Positions 1 to 8,578 of a stretch of DNA of 64,000 bases are shown here, piece by piece. Source of the stretch: Auraticoccus monumenti (lineage in GTDB: Bacteria > Actinomycetota > Actinomycetes > Propionibacteriales > Propionibacteriaceae). The notes beneath the pieces are model-generated. The model did no database searches. It saw only the letters and a program-made list of their open reading frames with translations, and was not told where the DNA came from. Numbering within the stretch: position 1 is the stretch's first letter; the number at the start of each line of letters is the position of its first letter. The position numbers and the translations under genes are program-made. The DNA lies in NCBI RefSeq assembly GCF_900101785.1, contig NZ_LT629688.1, forward strand, positions 1 to 64,000, written 5' to 3'.

Positions 1-668
1 CCCGATGGAGATAATTCTGAATCCGGTCGCCCCGAGCGGGCGCCGATGCGTCGCGAACGAGTCCTCGGTCAACTGGACGTTCGACCGCGCCAGCTGGAGG
101 CTCCCCGGATGCGCTGGGTAGATCCGCTGCAGGAAGCCTTGCGACACATAGATCACCGCGTCGGCAGCGGCGACCTGTCTTCTCATTGCCATCGTCGCCA
201 CCTGGGCAACGGCAATGCCGACCGAGCCGAGAGCGCCTGCTCTCAGCACGCCCCCGACGTCGCCGACGACGTTGGCCAGGAATGGACGCCGTAGCTTCCC
301 GGGACCACCGCAGCAACTCGCCTGCCAACAGACCGGGCAGCTTGCCACCGAAGTGCGCGGACCGGTCGGGTGTCGCGCGACGGATGGAGGACCGCAACTT
401 CACCAGCGAGAACAGGGCTTGGACCGGCCCCTCATAGAACGGAAGGCGCGCGACCGTGACCCCAGGGCCCTCGACGGGGTCGTCCGCTTAGGGTGCCACT
501 CGCCCTCACCCTAGCGAGCACAACCACCTCGTCGAAGTGTTGCAGCATCGGGCCATAACCCTCGTACCAGTCGCCCGGGTGCGGTGACCGCACGACGTGA
601 TCGGGGCCGGCTTCCAGGCGAGACTCTGTTGCGAAGTAGAGGCGCCTTCCCGCAGCCACCGTGGTCAC
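1..668 (-). pseudogene. Glycosyltransferase, frameshifted and cut by the window edge
   Basis: Read from 668 leftwards, the first residues (MTTVAAGRRLYFATESRL) and the phrase YEGYGPMLQHFDEVVVLARV look like the N-terminus of a GT-B fold family 1/4 glycosyltransferase. The reading frame breaks twice. Near 485 it moves to a frame reading EGPGVTVARLPFYEGPVQAL, and near 300 to one reading FLANVVGDVGGVLRAG and later AAADAVIYVSQGFLQRIYP, which runs off base 1. Each break is repaired by removing one base, so codon-level conservation is intact. The start overlaps the stop of the upstream epimerase as ATGA, so the two were a coupled operon. Either this is young gene decay, or the raw sequence has indel errors here. 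Acceptor and sugar donor are unknown. Confidence 0.6.
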
Positions 669-1602
669 CGTGCCAACAGGCTCTGACGCATCCAGTCGAC
701 GGTGGCCGTGATTCCCTGCTCAAGCGGCACCGCAGTGATCTCGGGGAACAATCTGCGCAGACGAGCCGTGTCCGCGTGCGAGTCACGCACGTCACCGGGA
801 CGCACCGCCGTGTGCTCGATCAGGAGTGGCCGCCCAGTCTCACGCTCGATCATCTCAATCACATCCAACAGAGAGCTTCGGCTGCCGAGGGCCAGGTTGA
901 CAGGTTCAGCCGAGCGCCGCTGCTCTCGCGCAGCGAGGGATAAAACCTCGGTGACAGTGTCGACGAAAGTGAAGTCCGAGTTTGCAGACCGTCGCCGTGG
1001 ACCGTCAGCGCTTCACCCCGCCAGCGCCCGGCTGGTGAACTCGGGCACCACTGCGGCGTAAGCGTGGCCGGCCGCCTGCCGCGGGGCCATAAACATTGAA
1101 GAACCGAAAGGGGAGGACGCTAACCCCGTACACCGCTTGGTAAGACAGGGCGTACGACTCTGCGGCCAACTTGCTCACGGCGTAGGGACTGATCGGCATC
1201 GGCCGCTGGTCCTCGACCCGAGGGAGGACGGGGTTGGCACCGTAGACAGAGGATGACGACGCCAACACGACATGCGAGTGGGATGCGCGCCGCCGCCTCG
1301 AGCACAGCGAGAGAACCAGTCGCATTTGCATGGTGGCTGGCTAGCGGGTCCTTTATGGACCTGGGGACGGACGGCCGTGCCGCTAGGTGAACGATCGCGT
1401 GAGCATCCGCAGCAGCGCGGGTCAGCGCTTCAGGATCAAGGATCGAACCCTCGATGATCTCGACGTCCACACCGTCGAGGTTGGACCTGAAGCCGCTGAA
1501 GAAGTCGTCGATCACGGTGACTCGCTCCACTCCGTCTGACAGGAGCCTGCGGACAAGATTCGAGCCGATGAACCCAGCTCCGCCTGTGACGAGAATCTTC
1601 AA
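665..1602 (-). pseudogene. NAD-dependent sugar-nucleotide epimerase/dehydratase, multiply frameshifted
   Basis: This is an extended SDR of the UDP-glucose 4-epimerase type. The fragments in order are the Rossmann start [20 protein letters not shown], then HVVLASSSSVYG with the YAVSK active-site tyrosine and lysine, then FRFFNVYGP, then LTVHGDG, then DFTFVDTV and a C-terminal piece ending WMRQSLLAR. The frame changes near 1280, 1085, 1020 and 980. The 1020 and 980 breaks sit in G runs (one G too many, one too few). Restoring single bases gives an uninterrupted protein of usual length, about 310 residues. The likely start is a TTG at 1602 behind GGGGCAGG. It is coupled to the glycosyltransferase downstream and divergent from the aminotransferase operon. 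As written it cannot make a full enzyme. Confidence 0.7.
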
Positions 1603-2099
1603 CTGCCTGCCCCTTTTCCTGATCTGATACTGGTGCACATCCGTGAACCCAGAGCCGCAGTCCGACCGCCGGTATCGAGCGGGCCGTGACGGGACGCGCT
1701 TGCTCCCCAACCGCCGCACCGCACCAACTCAGTCCGGTGCCGCATCGGCGCTGGTCCCGCCACTTGCCTGCGCCTCGAGCATGGCCTCTTGGTCACTGAC
1801 TCACGACTGGACACACTGGCGCCCACGGCGAGCTAGCGCCTACTCGCAGTCTATCGGCACTCAACCTCGAGATGGCGAGTCGGACAGCAGGTAGCACTTC
1901 CCTGCGGAGAGTACGCGAAGGAAAGTGTTGGTTACGCGCATGCAAGCGTCGCTGAACACCTTGCGCGGCACAACCGTGCAGTTCCTGCCCCGGCGCCGAG
2001 AGGGCTAGACTCATTGGCGAGCCTCTGACCGCGACACACGTCTGGCAGGTCAGCAGAACTAGCCGCGGGAGACTGTATGGATCGTCGACAGGGAAGTGA
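1603..2099. promoter_or_regulatory. Divergent intergenic region of the left polysaccharide locus
   Basis: This 497-base gap separates the broken epimerase pair on the minus strand from the aminotransferase operon on the plus strand. Two identical TAGACT boxes point outwards. One on the plus strand at 2006-2011 has a weak TTCCTG 18 bases upstream. One on the minus strand lies at 1848-1853. Both fit an actinobacterial -10 element and would leave leaders of roughly 80-95 and 240 bases. No convincing gene was seen. The promoter calls are motif matches only. Confidence 0.35.
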
Positions 2100-3308
2100 G
2101 TGTGCGGCCACGTGAATTCCGTTCCCGCAGACGGTGATGACACCCACGCAGGATGGCCTGAACGCATCTACTTGTCCCCGCCTGACGTGGGTGTGGCCGA
2201 AGAAGCCGCAGTCATCCGGGCGATCAGGTCTGGATGGGTAGCGCCGCTCGGCCCAGACGTGGACGCGTTCGAGCAAGAACTTGCACAGGCCACCGGCCGC
2301 AAGCATGCGGTCGCACTCTCTTCGGGTACCGCCGCCCTGCATCTGTCGCTGTTGAACCTCGGTGTTGGGCCCGGTGATGTTGTCATCACGGCCAGCATGA
2401 CCTTTGCGGCCACGGCCAACGCCATCACCTACACCGGCGCGACACCCGTCTTCGTGGATTCCGACGTCACTGGGTGCATCGACCCCGACCTCCTAGCCAG
2501 CGCACTCGAGGACCAGGTCGCCCGTCGAGGCGACGTCGCGGCGATCGTCCCCGTCGATCTGCTAGGACAGGTGGCGGACTACAGGCGGATCGACGAGGTG
2601 GCCGCACAGCACGGGGTTCCGGTTGTCGCTGACGCGGCCGAGTCGTTCGGAGCACGACGCGGAGGTCGACCCGCCGGCAGCGCCGGGGTTGCGGCGGCGC
2701 TGTCGTTCAACGGGAACAAGATCATGACTACGTCGGGCGGCGGCGCGCTGGTTACCGACAACGAGGAGTTCGCCGCTCGCGCTCGCTACCTCGCGACCCA
2801 GGCCCGTCAGCCGTTGCCGCACTACGAACACATCGACATCGGATACAACTACCGGTTGTCCAACCTGCTGGCGGCCTTGGGGCGTGCTCAGCTCGTGCGG
2901 CTGGAGTCCATGATCCAACGGCGTCGGTCCTGGCGTCGTCACTACGGTGAAGTTTTCGCGCACGTCGACGGAGTGAGGATCCTCGGCGCTACCGGGTGGG
3001 CCGACGAGTCCGTGGACCGGGATAACTATTGGTTGACCTGCATCATGGTTGACCCGGTGGCGGCCGGGTGGTCAACGCAAGAACTGCACCAGTGGTTGAC
3101 CGAACGCAACATCGAGGCTCGGCCCATGTGGAAGCCGATGCACCAGCAGCCGGTGTTCGCCGCCGCGCCATCCTACATCACCGGGGTGAGCGACGCCATG
3201 TTCGCCACCGGGCTCTCGCTGCCGAGCGGTTCGGCCCTGACCGAGGCACAGTTCGACCGCATCACTTGTTCGATCAGTGAATTCCTCCGAAGAGTGCCGC
3301 GGCGATGA
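2100..3308 (+). CDS. DegT/DnrJ/EryC1-family PLP-dependent sugar aminotransferase
   Basis: The enzyme would transfer an amino group from glutamate to a keto-sugar nucleotide in the cytoplasm, making an amino sugar for the surface glycan. The 402-residue length is normal for the family. Visible features are the substrate-loop start VALSSGTAALHLSLL, the motif VPVDLLGQ followed by VVADAAESFGA, and the PLP-binding lysine at residue 207 in SFNGNKIMTTSGGG. The C-terminal ARPMWKPMHQQPVF is typical. AGGGAAG at 2090-2096 is very close to the GTG at 2100, so the GTG at 2112 is an alternative start. Its stop overlaps the next gene as ATGA. With the PglC- and PglD-like genes that follow, a bacillosamine-type pathway (PglE, PglD, PglC order of functions) is a reasonable inference. 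The matching dehydratase is not in the window. Confidence 0.88.
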   Translation: MCGHVNSVPADGDDTHAGWPERIYLSPPDVGVAEEAAVIRAIRSGWVAPLGPDVDAFEQELAQATGRKHAVALSSGTAALHLSLLNLGVGPGDVVITASMTFAATANAITYTGATPVFVDSDVTGCIDPDLLASALEDQVARRGDVAAIVPVDLLGQVADYRRIDEVAAQHGVPVVADAAESFGARRGGRPAGSAGVAAALSFNGNKIMTTSGGGALVTDNEEFAARARYLATQARQPLPHYEHIDIGYNYRLSNLLAALGRAQLVRLESMIQRRRSWRRHYGEVFAHVDGVRILGATGWADESVDRDNYWLTCIMVDPVAAGWSTQELHQWLTERNIEARPMWKPMHQQPVFAAAPSYITGVSDAMFATGLSLPSGSALTEAQFDRITCSISEFLRRVPRR

Positions 3309-3928
3309 CCCGATACGACCGCAGCAAGCGAGCGCTGGATGTAGTCGGGGGTTGCATGGGCCTACTGGTCACCGCCCCACTCCAGCTTGCCATCGCCACA
3401 GCTGTCCGGACACAACTCGGCGCACCCGTACTCTTCCGGCAGAGACGTCCCGGTCGAGAGGGGGAAGACTTCTCCCTGCTCAAGTTCCGAACGATGTTGC
3501 CAGTAGATGAATTGCGACATCAGGTGCGCGACGCGGATCGGATGACCAAGTTGGGGCGCTTCCTACGAGCTACGAGTCTCGACGAGCTGCCAAGCCTGTG
3601 GAACGTCATCGTAGGGGACATGAGTTTCGTCGGCCCGCGGCCTCTGCTGACGGAGTACCTTGACCTGTACACGCCCTTCCAGGCCCGACGACACGAGGTT
3701 CGACCCGGGATCACCGGGCTGGCGCAGGTGGCTGGACGCAATCGGGTGAGCTGGGAGGACCGTTTCGTCCTGGACGTTGAGTACGTCGAGCGCCGGTCAT
3801 TCTGGCTGGACGCGAGCATTCTGTGCCGGACGGTGGTCACTGTCGCTTCTGGCCGGGGCGTCACTTCCGCAGACCACGTGACTGCGGAGCCCTTTCGTGG
3901 TTCAAGTCAGGCCGGGACAGCAACGTGA
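3305..3928 (+). CDS. Small phosphoglycosyl transferase (PglC/WbaP C-domain type sugar transferase)
   Basis: This membrane-bound enzyme starts a glycan by moving a sugar-1-phosphate from a UDP-sugar to undecaprenyl phosphate. It has 207 residues, the size of the minimal PglC-like enzymes that lack the extra membrane helices of WbaP. The N-terminal re-entrant hydrophobic segment (residues about 10-33, GGCMGLLVTAPLQLAIATAV) is followed by PVLFRQRRPG, LLKFRTM, LDELPSLWNVIVGDMSFVGP and RPGITGLAQVAGRN, all hallmark motifs of the family. It overlaps the aminotransferase upstream and the acetyltransferase downstream by four bases each, so the three are probably co-translated. It presumably commits the amino sugar made by its neighbours to the lipid carrier. 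Confidence 0.92.
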   Translation: MTRYDRSKRALDVVGGCMGLLVTAPLQLAIATAVRTQLGAPVLFRQRRPGREGEDFSLLKFRTMLPVDELRHQVRDADRMTKLGRFLRATSLDELPSLWNVIVGDMSFVGPRPLLTEYLDLYTPFQARRHEVRPGITGLAQVAGRNRVSWEDRFVLDVEYVERRSFWLDASILCRTVVTVASGRGVTSADHVTAEPFRGSSQAGTAT

Positions 3929-4569
3929 GCAGCCCGCTGGTCATCGTCGGGGCAGGCGGCGTAGGACGCGAGATCGTTGAGCTGGTGAGCGCGATCAACC
4001 GGTACCACGGCCACGCCCATGAGCTGCGTGGAGTGGTTGACGATTCCCTCTCCCCCGCCAATGCCCGCCGTCTGGCGGCCGCTGGCGTTCCGTTCCTAGG
4101 ACGAATCGCCGACCTCCCTGGCAGGGAGGCGGTGGCATGCAACTTCGTAGTAGGCATCGCCAACCCCCAGGTCAGACGCACCCTGAGCGGCATCATGATC
4201 GACAAGGGTCATAGCCCCGTCGTGCTGGTGCATCCTGACGCAACACTCGGAAGGAGCGTCCACCTGGAGCCCGGCGCCGTGATCTGCGCCGGGGCGCGTC
4301 TGACGGCGAACATCCTTGTCGGAGAGCACGTGAACGTGCACGTCAACGCCACGGTCGGGCACGATTCCCGACTCGGGGCCTATGCGTCGCTCTACCCGCA
4401 GGCCGCGGTCTCCGGGGATTGCCGGATCGGCGCCAGTGCAACGGTAGGGGCCTCCGCCACCGTCCTGCAGGGCCTCTCAGTCGGTACGCAGGCGTTCGTT
4501 GGCGCGGGGGCTGTAGTTGTCCGCGACGTCCCCGACCGTCTTGTGGTCAAGGGCGTACCAGCCCGGTGA
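3925..4569 (+). CDS. PglD-like sugar O/N-acetyltransferase with left-handed beta helix
   Basis: The GTG start at 3925 overlaps the previous stop (GTGA). The product is 214 residues. The N-terminal half is a Rossmann-like domain opening with LVIVGAGGVGREIVELV, and the C-terminal half is a hexapeptide-repeat beta helix (VHLEPGAVICAGARLTANILVGEHVNVHVN and following repeats), the layout of the PglD/NeuD acetyltransferases. The histidine in NATVGHDSRLG corresponds to the catalytic base region of this family. It would use acetyl-CoA to acetylate the amino sugar produced by the DegT aminotransferase before transfer to the lipid carrier. The order aminotransferase, phosphoglycosyl transferase, acetyltransferase supports that, but the exact sugar is not known. 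Confidence 0.88.
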   Translation: MSSPLVIVGAGGVGREIVELVSAINRYHGHAHELRGVVDDSLSPANARRLAAAGVPFLGRIADLPGREAVACNFVVGIANPQVRRTLSGIMIDKGHSPVVLVHPDATLGRSVHLEPGAVICAGARLTANILVGEHVNVHVNATVGHDSRLGAYASLYPQAAVSGDCRIGASATVGASATVLQGLSVGTQAFVGAGAVVVRDVPDRLVVKGVPAR

Positions 4570-5723
4570 GGCACCTGGTGGTCGCGGTCAAGACGGTCGA
4601 GGGCGGCCTATGGGTGCTACCGCAGGTCCGGGAGGCCTGCCGTCGGGGAGCGAAGGTCACGGTCATCACGCCAACAGGCGAAGGGCGTCTCACCCGGGCC
4701 CTCGCCCAGCTCGCGAAAGAGGAGCCGGGCGTCACGCATGTACCGTCGCCATACGACTTCACCTTTCGCCGCCCCTGGCGCGTGCCCGTCGGACTGTTCC
4801 GACTGCGTCGCCTCTTGCGGCGCCTCAACCCTGATGCGGTCCTCTATCATCTGTACGCCACCGCACTCGCTGTTCGGCTCGCCACGCTGGGACTTCAATT
4901 GCGTCGCGTGTACATGGTGGCGGGGCCCTTGTATCTCGATGCCCCGCTGATCCGGTGGGTCGAACGATTCCTCTCCCGGCTTGATGACGTGATCATCTGC
5001 GGCAGCGAACACACCCGGCGTCGCTACCTCGCCCTCGGGCTTCCGCCGGACCGACTGCGGGCGATCCCCTACGGTGTCGACCTCTCCGCGTACGAGCAGG
5101 CCCCCGCAGAGGCCGTCCACCGAGAGCGTCTAGGGCTGAAGGCTCATTCCTTTGTCGCCGTGATGGTGGCCTACGTCTACGCCCCCAAGCGCATCGTGCA
5201 CCGAGGTGAGGGCATCAAGGGTCACCGCCACCTGCTCGAGGCCTGGCAAGTTTTTCACGCGCAGCACCCGGAAACGGAACTGCTTCTGGTAGGTAGCGGA
5301 TTCGACTCCGCTGGCGAACATCACCGTCAGCACCTGAAGGACATCTTCATGTCCGGCAGCCAGTCGCACGGGATCCATTGGCTGGACTCAGTCGAGGACG
5401 TACGCGATGCCTATGGTGTTGCCGACGTCAGCGTCAGTCCGTCGCTTTCGGAGAATCACGGCGCGGTGCTGGAAGCGTCGTCTATGGGGGTGCCCAGCAT
5501 CGTCAGCGACGCCGGCGCGCTGCCTGAGACGGTGAGCAGCGCATCCGGATGGATCTTCCACGCGGGAGACACCCTGGAGCTGGGCCACCGCTTGGAGGCC
5601 GCCTTCGCCGAGTGGAAGTCAGTTGGCCTTGAGCGGCGCGGCCAGTACGCCCGAGAGCTGATGGTCGAACGGTTCGACCTGTCGGCACTGGTGCGCCTCG
5701 TCATCGACTGCACCGATGTCTAG
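4566..5723 (+). CDS. Glycosyltransferase family 4
   Basis: This cytoplasmic GT-B glycosyltransferase of 385 residues would add a sugar to the lipid-linked glycan. The GTG start at 4566 overlaps the acetyltransferase stop. The N-terminal domain contains HHLYATALAVRL-type acceptor-side sequence (read as YHLYATALAVRL), then IICGSEHTRRRYLALGLPPDRLRAIPYGVDL, the linker typical of GT4 enzymes. The C-terminal nucleotide-sugar domain has ELLLVGSGFD, VADVSVSPSLSENHGAVLEASSMG with the E-x7-E signature, and GVPSIVSDAGALPE. The next gene begins eight bases before this one ends, so it belongs to the same operon as the flippase. Donor and acceptor cannot be inferred. Confidence 0.88.
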   Translation: MRHLVVAVKTVEGGLWVLPQVREACRRGAKVTVITPTGEGRLTRALAQLAKEEPGVTHVPSPYDFTFRRPWRVPVGLFRLRRLLRRLNPDAVLYHLYATALAVRLATLGLQLRRVYMVAGPLYLDAPLIRWVERFLSRLDDVIICGSEHTRRRYLALGLPPDRLRAIPYGVDLSAYEQAPAEAVHRERLGLKAHSFVAVMVAYVYAPKRIVHRGEGIKGHRHLLEAWQVFHAQHPETELLLVGSGFDSAGEHHRQHLKDIFMSGSQSHGIHWLDSVEDVRDAYGVADVSVSPSLSENHGAVLEASSMGVPSIVSDAGALPETVSSASGWIFHAGDTLELGHRLEAAFAEWKSVGLERRGQYARELMVERFDLSALVRLVIDCTDV

Positions 5724-6999
5724 GCCTTCACGGCTGGTTCAGCAGTCGGCCCGCACTGCAGTGTGGGCCGTGGTCGGCGTCGCATGTTCGCTGCTCTCCG
5801 GAATCGCGACTGCCCGCATGCTCGGGGCCAGCGACCGGGGAACCCTGGCAGTGGCGCTGACCGTGGTGGGTCTACTCTCACTCATCGGGGCGCTGGGTAG
5901 CAATGTCGCCTTCCGAATGCTGCTCCCTAGCGACGGCCGAGTCACCATCGCCGCCTTCGGCCGACTGACGACCAAGTTGGCACTCCCGAACGTGGCGGCT
6001 CTCTTGATCCTGATGGTCGTCTTCTCTCACCGCGTCGATCGCCAGCTCTCCGATCCAGTCATCCTTGTATGCGTGGCCGTGCTCGGTGTGACGATGTTCT
6101 TCTCCAACCAGGTGCTTGACTGCTTCAATGCCCTTCACCAGTCTCACCGCGCCGCTCGACTTAATGCCCTTGGAGCCTTGTCGACGGCGATCCTGAACCT
6201 TCTGTGCTGGATAGCAGGCTTCACCCTCACCGCGGCACTACTCTGCTACGCGGCCGGATTCGCGCTTCGCACCGGCATCGGCCTCATCTTGTTGCACCGG
6301 GCACCGGAGACGCGACACACCGAAGAAGGCCCCGGAGGTCAGTTGCTGATGCTGTCAGCTGGATTGCCGCTGATGGGTGGAAACCTAGGTCAACTGGTGA
6401 TGCTGCGGCTGGATCAGGTGCTGGTTGGCGTGCTCCTGGGGAGTTCCGCAGCAGGAATCTACGCGGTGGCCAGCATCCCCGCCGGCGTGCTGGCCGTGGT
6501 GTCGAGTGCAATTGGGCAGGTGGTGTTGGCTGAGGCCGCGCGCGGACTGCTGAGCAAGGGAGCCCTGGTGCGGCTGACCCTTCAGGCGTCGGGACTCACC
6601 CTTGCTCTAGCCGTTACCGGGGCTGCGTTGGCGCCTTGGCTCTTGCCGCTCCTCTTCGGGGCCGAGTTCAGCGACTCAACGCGGACCGCGCAGGTGCTTC
6701 TTTTCGCGCAGGTCGCACTCGCCCCCTTCCTCATCCTCAACAGAGCGGCAGTCGGCTACGGGATGGTCAGATGGTCAGGGTTGACTGGCTTGGCAGGCGC
6801 GGTGACGCTCATCGTGACGGTGCTGCTGCTGGTTCCCCAGTTCGGTGTGGTGGGGGCCGGAGGCGCAGCCACTCTCACGTTTGCTGTTGCGACGACGGTG
6901 ACCGCCGTGGGTCTTGCCGTGCGGCGACCTTGGGCCCATGGCTCGGAGCACCAGCGTGCCCGTGGCCGTGAGGAATCGGCCCCTCCGGCCACGATGTGA
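5716..6999 (+). CDS. Wzx-like polysaccharide flippase (MOP superfamily membrane protein)
   Basis: The 427-residue protein is almost entirely hydrophobic, with about twelve predicted membrane helices, and starts with SARTAVWAVVGVACSLLSGIATARMLGASDRGTLAVA. The phrase G-x-x-x-RG-x-L-A is a common feature of flippases of the polysaccharide transport / oligosaccharide flippase group. It would move undecaprenyl-linked repeat units across the membrane. It ends the tightly overlapping operon that begins with the aminotransferase. A Wzy-type polymerase was not found in the window, so it may lie to the left or be supplied elsewhere. The C-terminal 25 residues are polar and rich in Arg and Glu, probably a cytoplasmic tail. 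Confidence 0.85.
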   Translation: MSRPSRLVQQSARTAVWAVVGVACSLLSGIATARMLGASDRGTLAVALTVVGLLSLIGALGSNVAFRMLLPSDGRVTIAAFGRLTTKLALPNVAALLILMVVFSHRVDRQLSDPVILVCVAVLGVTMFFSNQVLDCFNALHQSHRAARLNALGALSTAILNLLCWIAGFTLTAALLCYAAGFALRTGIGLILLHRAPETRHTEEGPGGQLLMLSAGLPLMGGNLGQLVMLRLDQVLVGVLLGSSAAGIYAVASIPAGVLAVVSSAIGQVVLAEAARGLLSKGALVRLTLQASGLTLALAVTGAALAPWLLPLLFGAEFSDSTRTAQVLLFAQVALAPFLILNRAAVGYGMVRWSGLTGLAGAVTLIVTVLLLVPQFGVVGAGGAATLTFAVATTVTAVGLAVRRPWAHGSEHQRARGREESAPPATM

Positions 7000-7295
7000 C
7001 TTAAAGCGGTCATCACTTCCGCCACCCGCATCGGACCAGCATCGAGTGCAACAGCGAGCGTAACCATGATCGACGCCATAGAGCACACCTGTCGCTGTAC
7101 TCGTCGACGCGCTTGTCGCCTTCGCATACTTGGCATCGTTCCCATGGCCGCGCGCCGCGCGGGAAGCCGAAACCTAGGTCGGGTGGTGGGTTCACCGCTA
7201 CGGCTGCACCGGCGCGCCGCGCCGGACGCATTATCGGAGCTGAGCCCGAGCAAAGCCCGCCGCGTCGCGGGCGCACGGCCTGCCGGAGGGCGTCT
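7000..7295. other. Intergenic stretch before the IS element, no gene recognised
   Basis: About 300 bases between the flippase stop and the left inverted repeat of the insertion sequence. Open frames here are short and their translations look like frame shadows, rich in Arg, Pro and Ala. It may be sequence disrupted by the insertion, but I could not match it to the DNA on the far side of the IS. Confidence 0.5.
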
Positions 7296-7296
7296 G

Positions 7297-7321
7297 GGAC
7301 TGCTGAGAGTTCGGTTGTCAC
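7297..7321 (+). repeat. Left terminal inverted repeat of the IS3 element
   Basis: This segment pairs with 8554-8578 read on the other strand. The first ten bases (GGACTGCTGA) and the last nine (GGTTGTCAC) are identical in both ends, and 21 of 25 positions agree overall. It lies 44 bases before the orfA start codon and gives the left limit of the element. Confidence 0.8.
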
Positions 7322-7364
7322 CTGACCTGTGGCGATGGGAGTCGCCGCTGGAAGGATGTCGACC

Positions 7365-7664
7365 ATGCCCGCTCCCCATCCCAAGGAGTTCCGCGACGAC
7401 GTCGTCGCTGTCGCACGGCGCGGTGAAGCACCGATCGCTCAGATCGCCAAGGACTTCGGGATCAGCGAGTCCTGCCTGCGCAACTGGCTGACCAAGGCCG
7501 ATGTGGAGGACGGCGTGAAGCCCGGTGTCACCACCGCAGAGAACGTCGAGCTACGCGAGGCCCGCCGCAAGATCCGCCTGCTCGAGCAGGAGAACGAGGT
7601 CTTACGCAGAGCCGCGGCCTACCTGTCACAGGCGAACCTGAAACTGGGCCAGTCCCCAAAATGA
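7365..7664 (+). CDS. IS3-family transposase subunit OrfA
   Basis: The 99-residue OrfA binds the IS ends. The helix-turn-helix is EAPIAQIAKDFGISESCLRNWL (residues about 22-43), and a leucine-zipper-like coiled coil follows (VELREARRKIRLLEQENEVLRRA), used to pair with OrfB. The ATG at 7365 has GGAAGG at 7350-7355 at good distance; an in-frame ATG at 7356 is too close to that site. The stop overlaps the orfB ATG, a layout in which OrfAB is normally made by -1 frameshifting. orfA itself is intact, so an OrfA protein could still be made and act on related elements elsewhere in the genome. Confidence 0.85.
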   Translation: MPAPHPKEFRDDVVAVARRGEAPIAQIAKDFGISESCLRNWLTKADVEDGVKPGVTTAENVELREARRKIRLLEQENEVLRRAAAYLSQANLKLGQSPK

Positions 7665-8537
7665 CGTTCCCGCTGGTCCGTGACCTTGCCGCTGACGGAG
7701 TACCCGTCGCGGTGACCCGTCGGGTGCTGGGCTTCTCTCGCCAGGCGTTCTACGCCTGGGACAACCACCCGATCAGCGATCGAGATCTCAGCGACGCCTA
7801 CCTGACCAACGCCGCCATCGAGATCCACGTTGAGGACCCCGAGTACGGCTACCGGTTCGTGGCCGACGAGCTCGCCACCGCCGGCCACGCCGCCTCCGAG
7901 CGCAGGATCTGGCGACTGTGCTCCACAGCCGAGATCTTCTCCACCCACAGCCGCCGGCGCGGGCCGGCCAAGCGTCCCGGTCCACCGGTCCACGACGACC
8001 TGGTGCAACGCGACTTCACCGCAGACGCGCCCAACCAGCTGTGGCTGACCGACATCACCGAGCACCACACCGACGAGGGCAAGCTCTACCTCTGCGCGGT
8101 CAAGGACGTGTTCTCCGCGCGCATCGTGGGCTACTCGATCGATGCCCGGATATAGACCCGCATCGCCGTGAACGCGCTGTCCAGCGCTGTGAGTCGGCGC
8201 GGCGGCAGCGTCGCGGTGTCAGGCTGCACGCTCCACTCCGACCGAGGTAGCCAGTTCAGGTCCAGGCGATTCGTCGAGGCGCTCAAGCACCACGGCCTGA
8301 CCGGGTCGATGGGGCGCGTGGGCGCAGCCGGTGACAACGCGGCGATTGGAGTCGTTCTTCGCACTGCCACAGAAGAACGTCCTCAATCGGCAGCGTTGGC
8401 GCACCCGCCAAGAGCTCCGGCTCGCGATCGTGACCTGGATCGAACGGACCTACCACCGCCGACGCCGACAACGCACCCTCGGCAAGCTCACCCCGATCGA
8501 GTTTGAGACCATCTACGCAGCCGCTGACGCGGCCTGA
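7661..8537 (+). pseudogene. IS3-family transposase OrfB (DDE integrase), broken
   Basis: The reading frame starts with ATG at 7661 and encodes the HTH_21 segment (YGYRFVADELATAG) followed by the rve integrase core: the first Asp in WLTDITEHH, the second Asp in LHSDRGSQF, and the Glu in ESFFALPQKNVL. It is interrupted twice. A TAG at 8153-8155 lies in SIDARI*TRIAVNAL, and one extra T near 8338, between GDNAA and ESFFAL, shifts the frame. The C-terminal WIERTYHRRRRQRTLGKLTPIEFE is intact. All three catalytic residues are still encoded, so the loss of function is by interruption only and appears recent. Confidence 0.85.
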
Positions 8538-8553
8538 ACCCCACTCACCAAGA

Positions 8554-8578
8554 GTGACAACCAGACCGTCAGCAGTCC
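8554..8578 (-). repeat. Right terminal inverted repeat of the IS3 element
   Basis: It is the partner of 7297-7321, with 21 of 25 positions complementary, and lies 16 bases after the orfB stop. The 285 bases between it and the FkbM gene hold no gene I can recognise. Confidence 0.8.

Larger units (their letters stand above)
7296..8578 (+). mobile_element. IS3-family insertion sequence, inactivated
   Basis: The element has the classical IS3 plan: imperfect terminal inverted repeats, a short orfA with a helix-turn-helix, and a longer orfB integrase in the next frame, overlapping as ATGA. The ends pair at 7297-7321 and 8554-8578, starting GGACTGCTGA on each side. The total, about 1.28 kb, is normal for the family. 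A TCT triplet lies just outside both ends (7293-7295 and 8579-8581) and may be the target duplication, although this leaves one unpaired G on the left. orfB is broken by a stop codon and a one-base insertion, so the copy cannot move by itself. It lies inside the polysaccharide locus, between the flippase and the FkbM gene. Confidence 0.85.
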
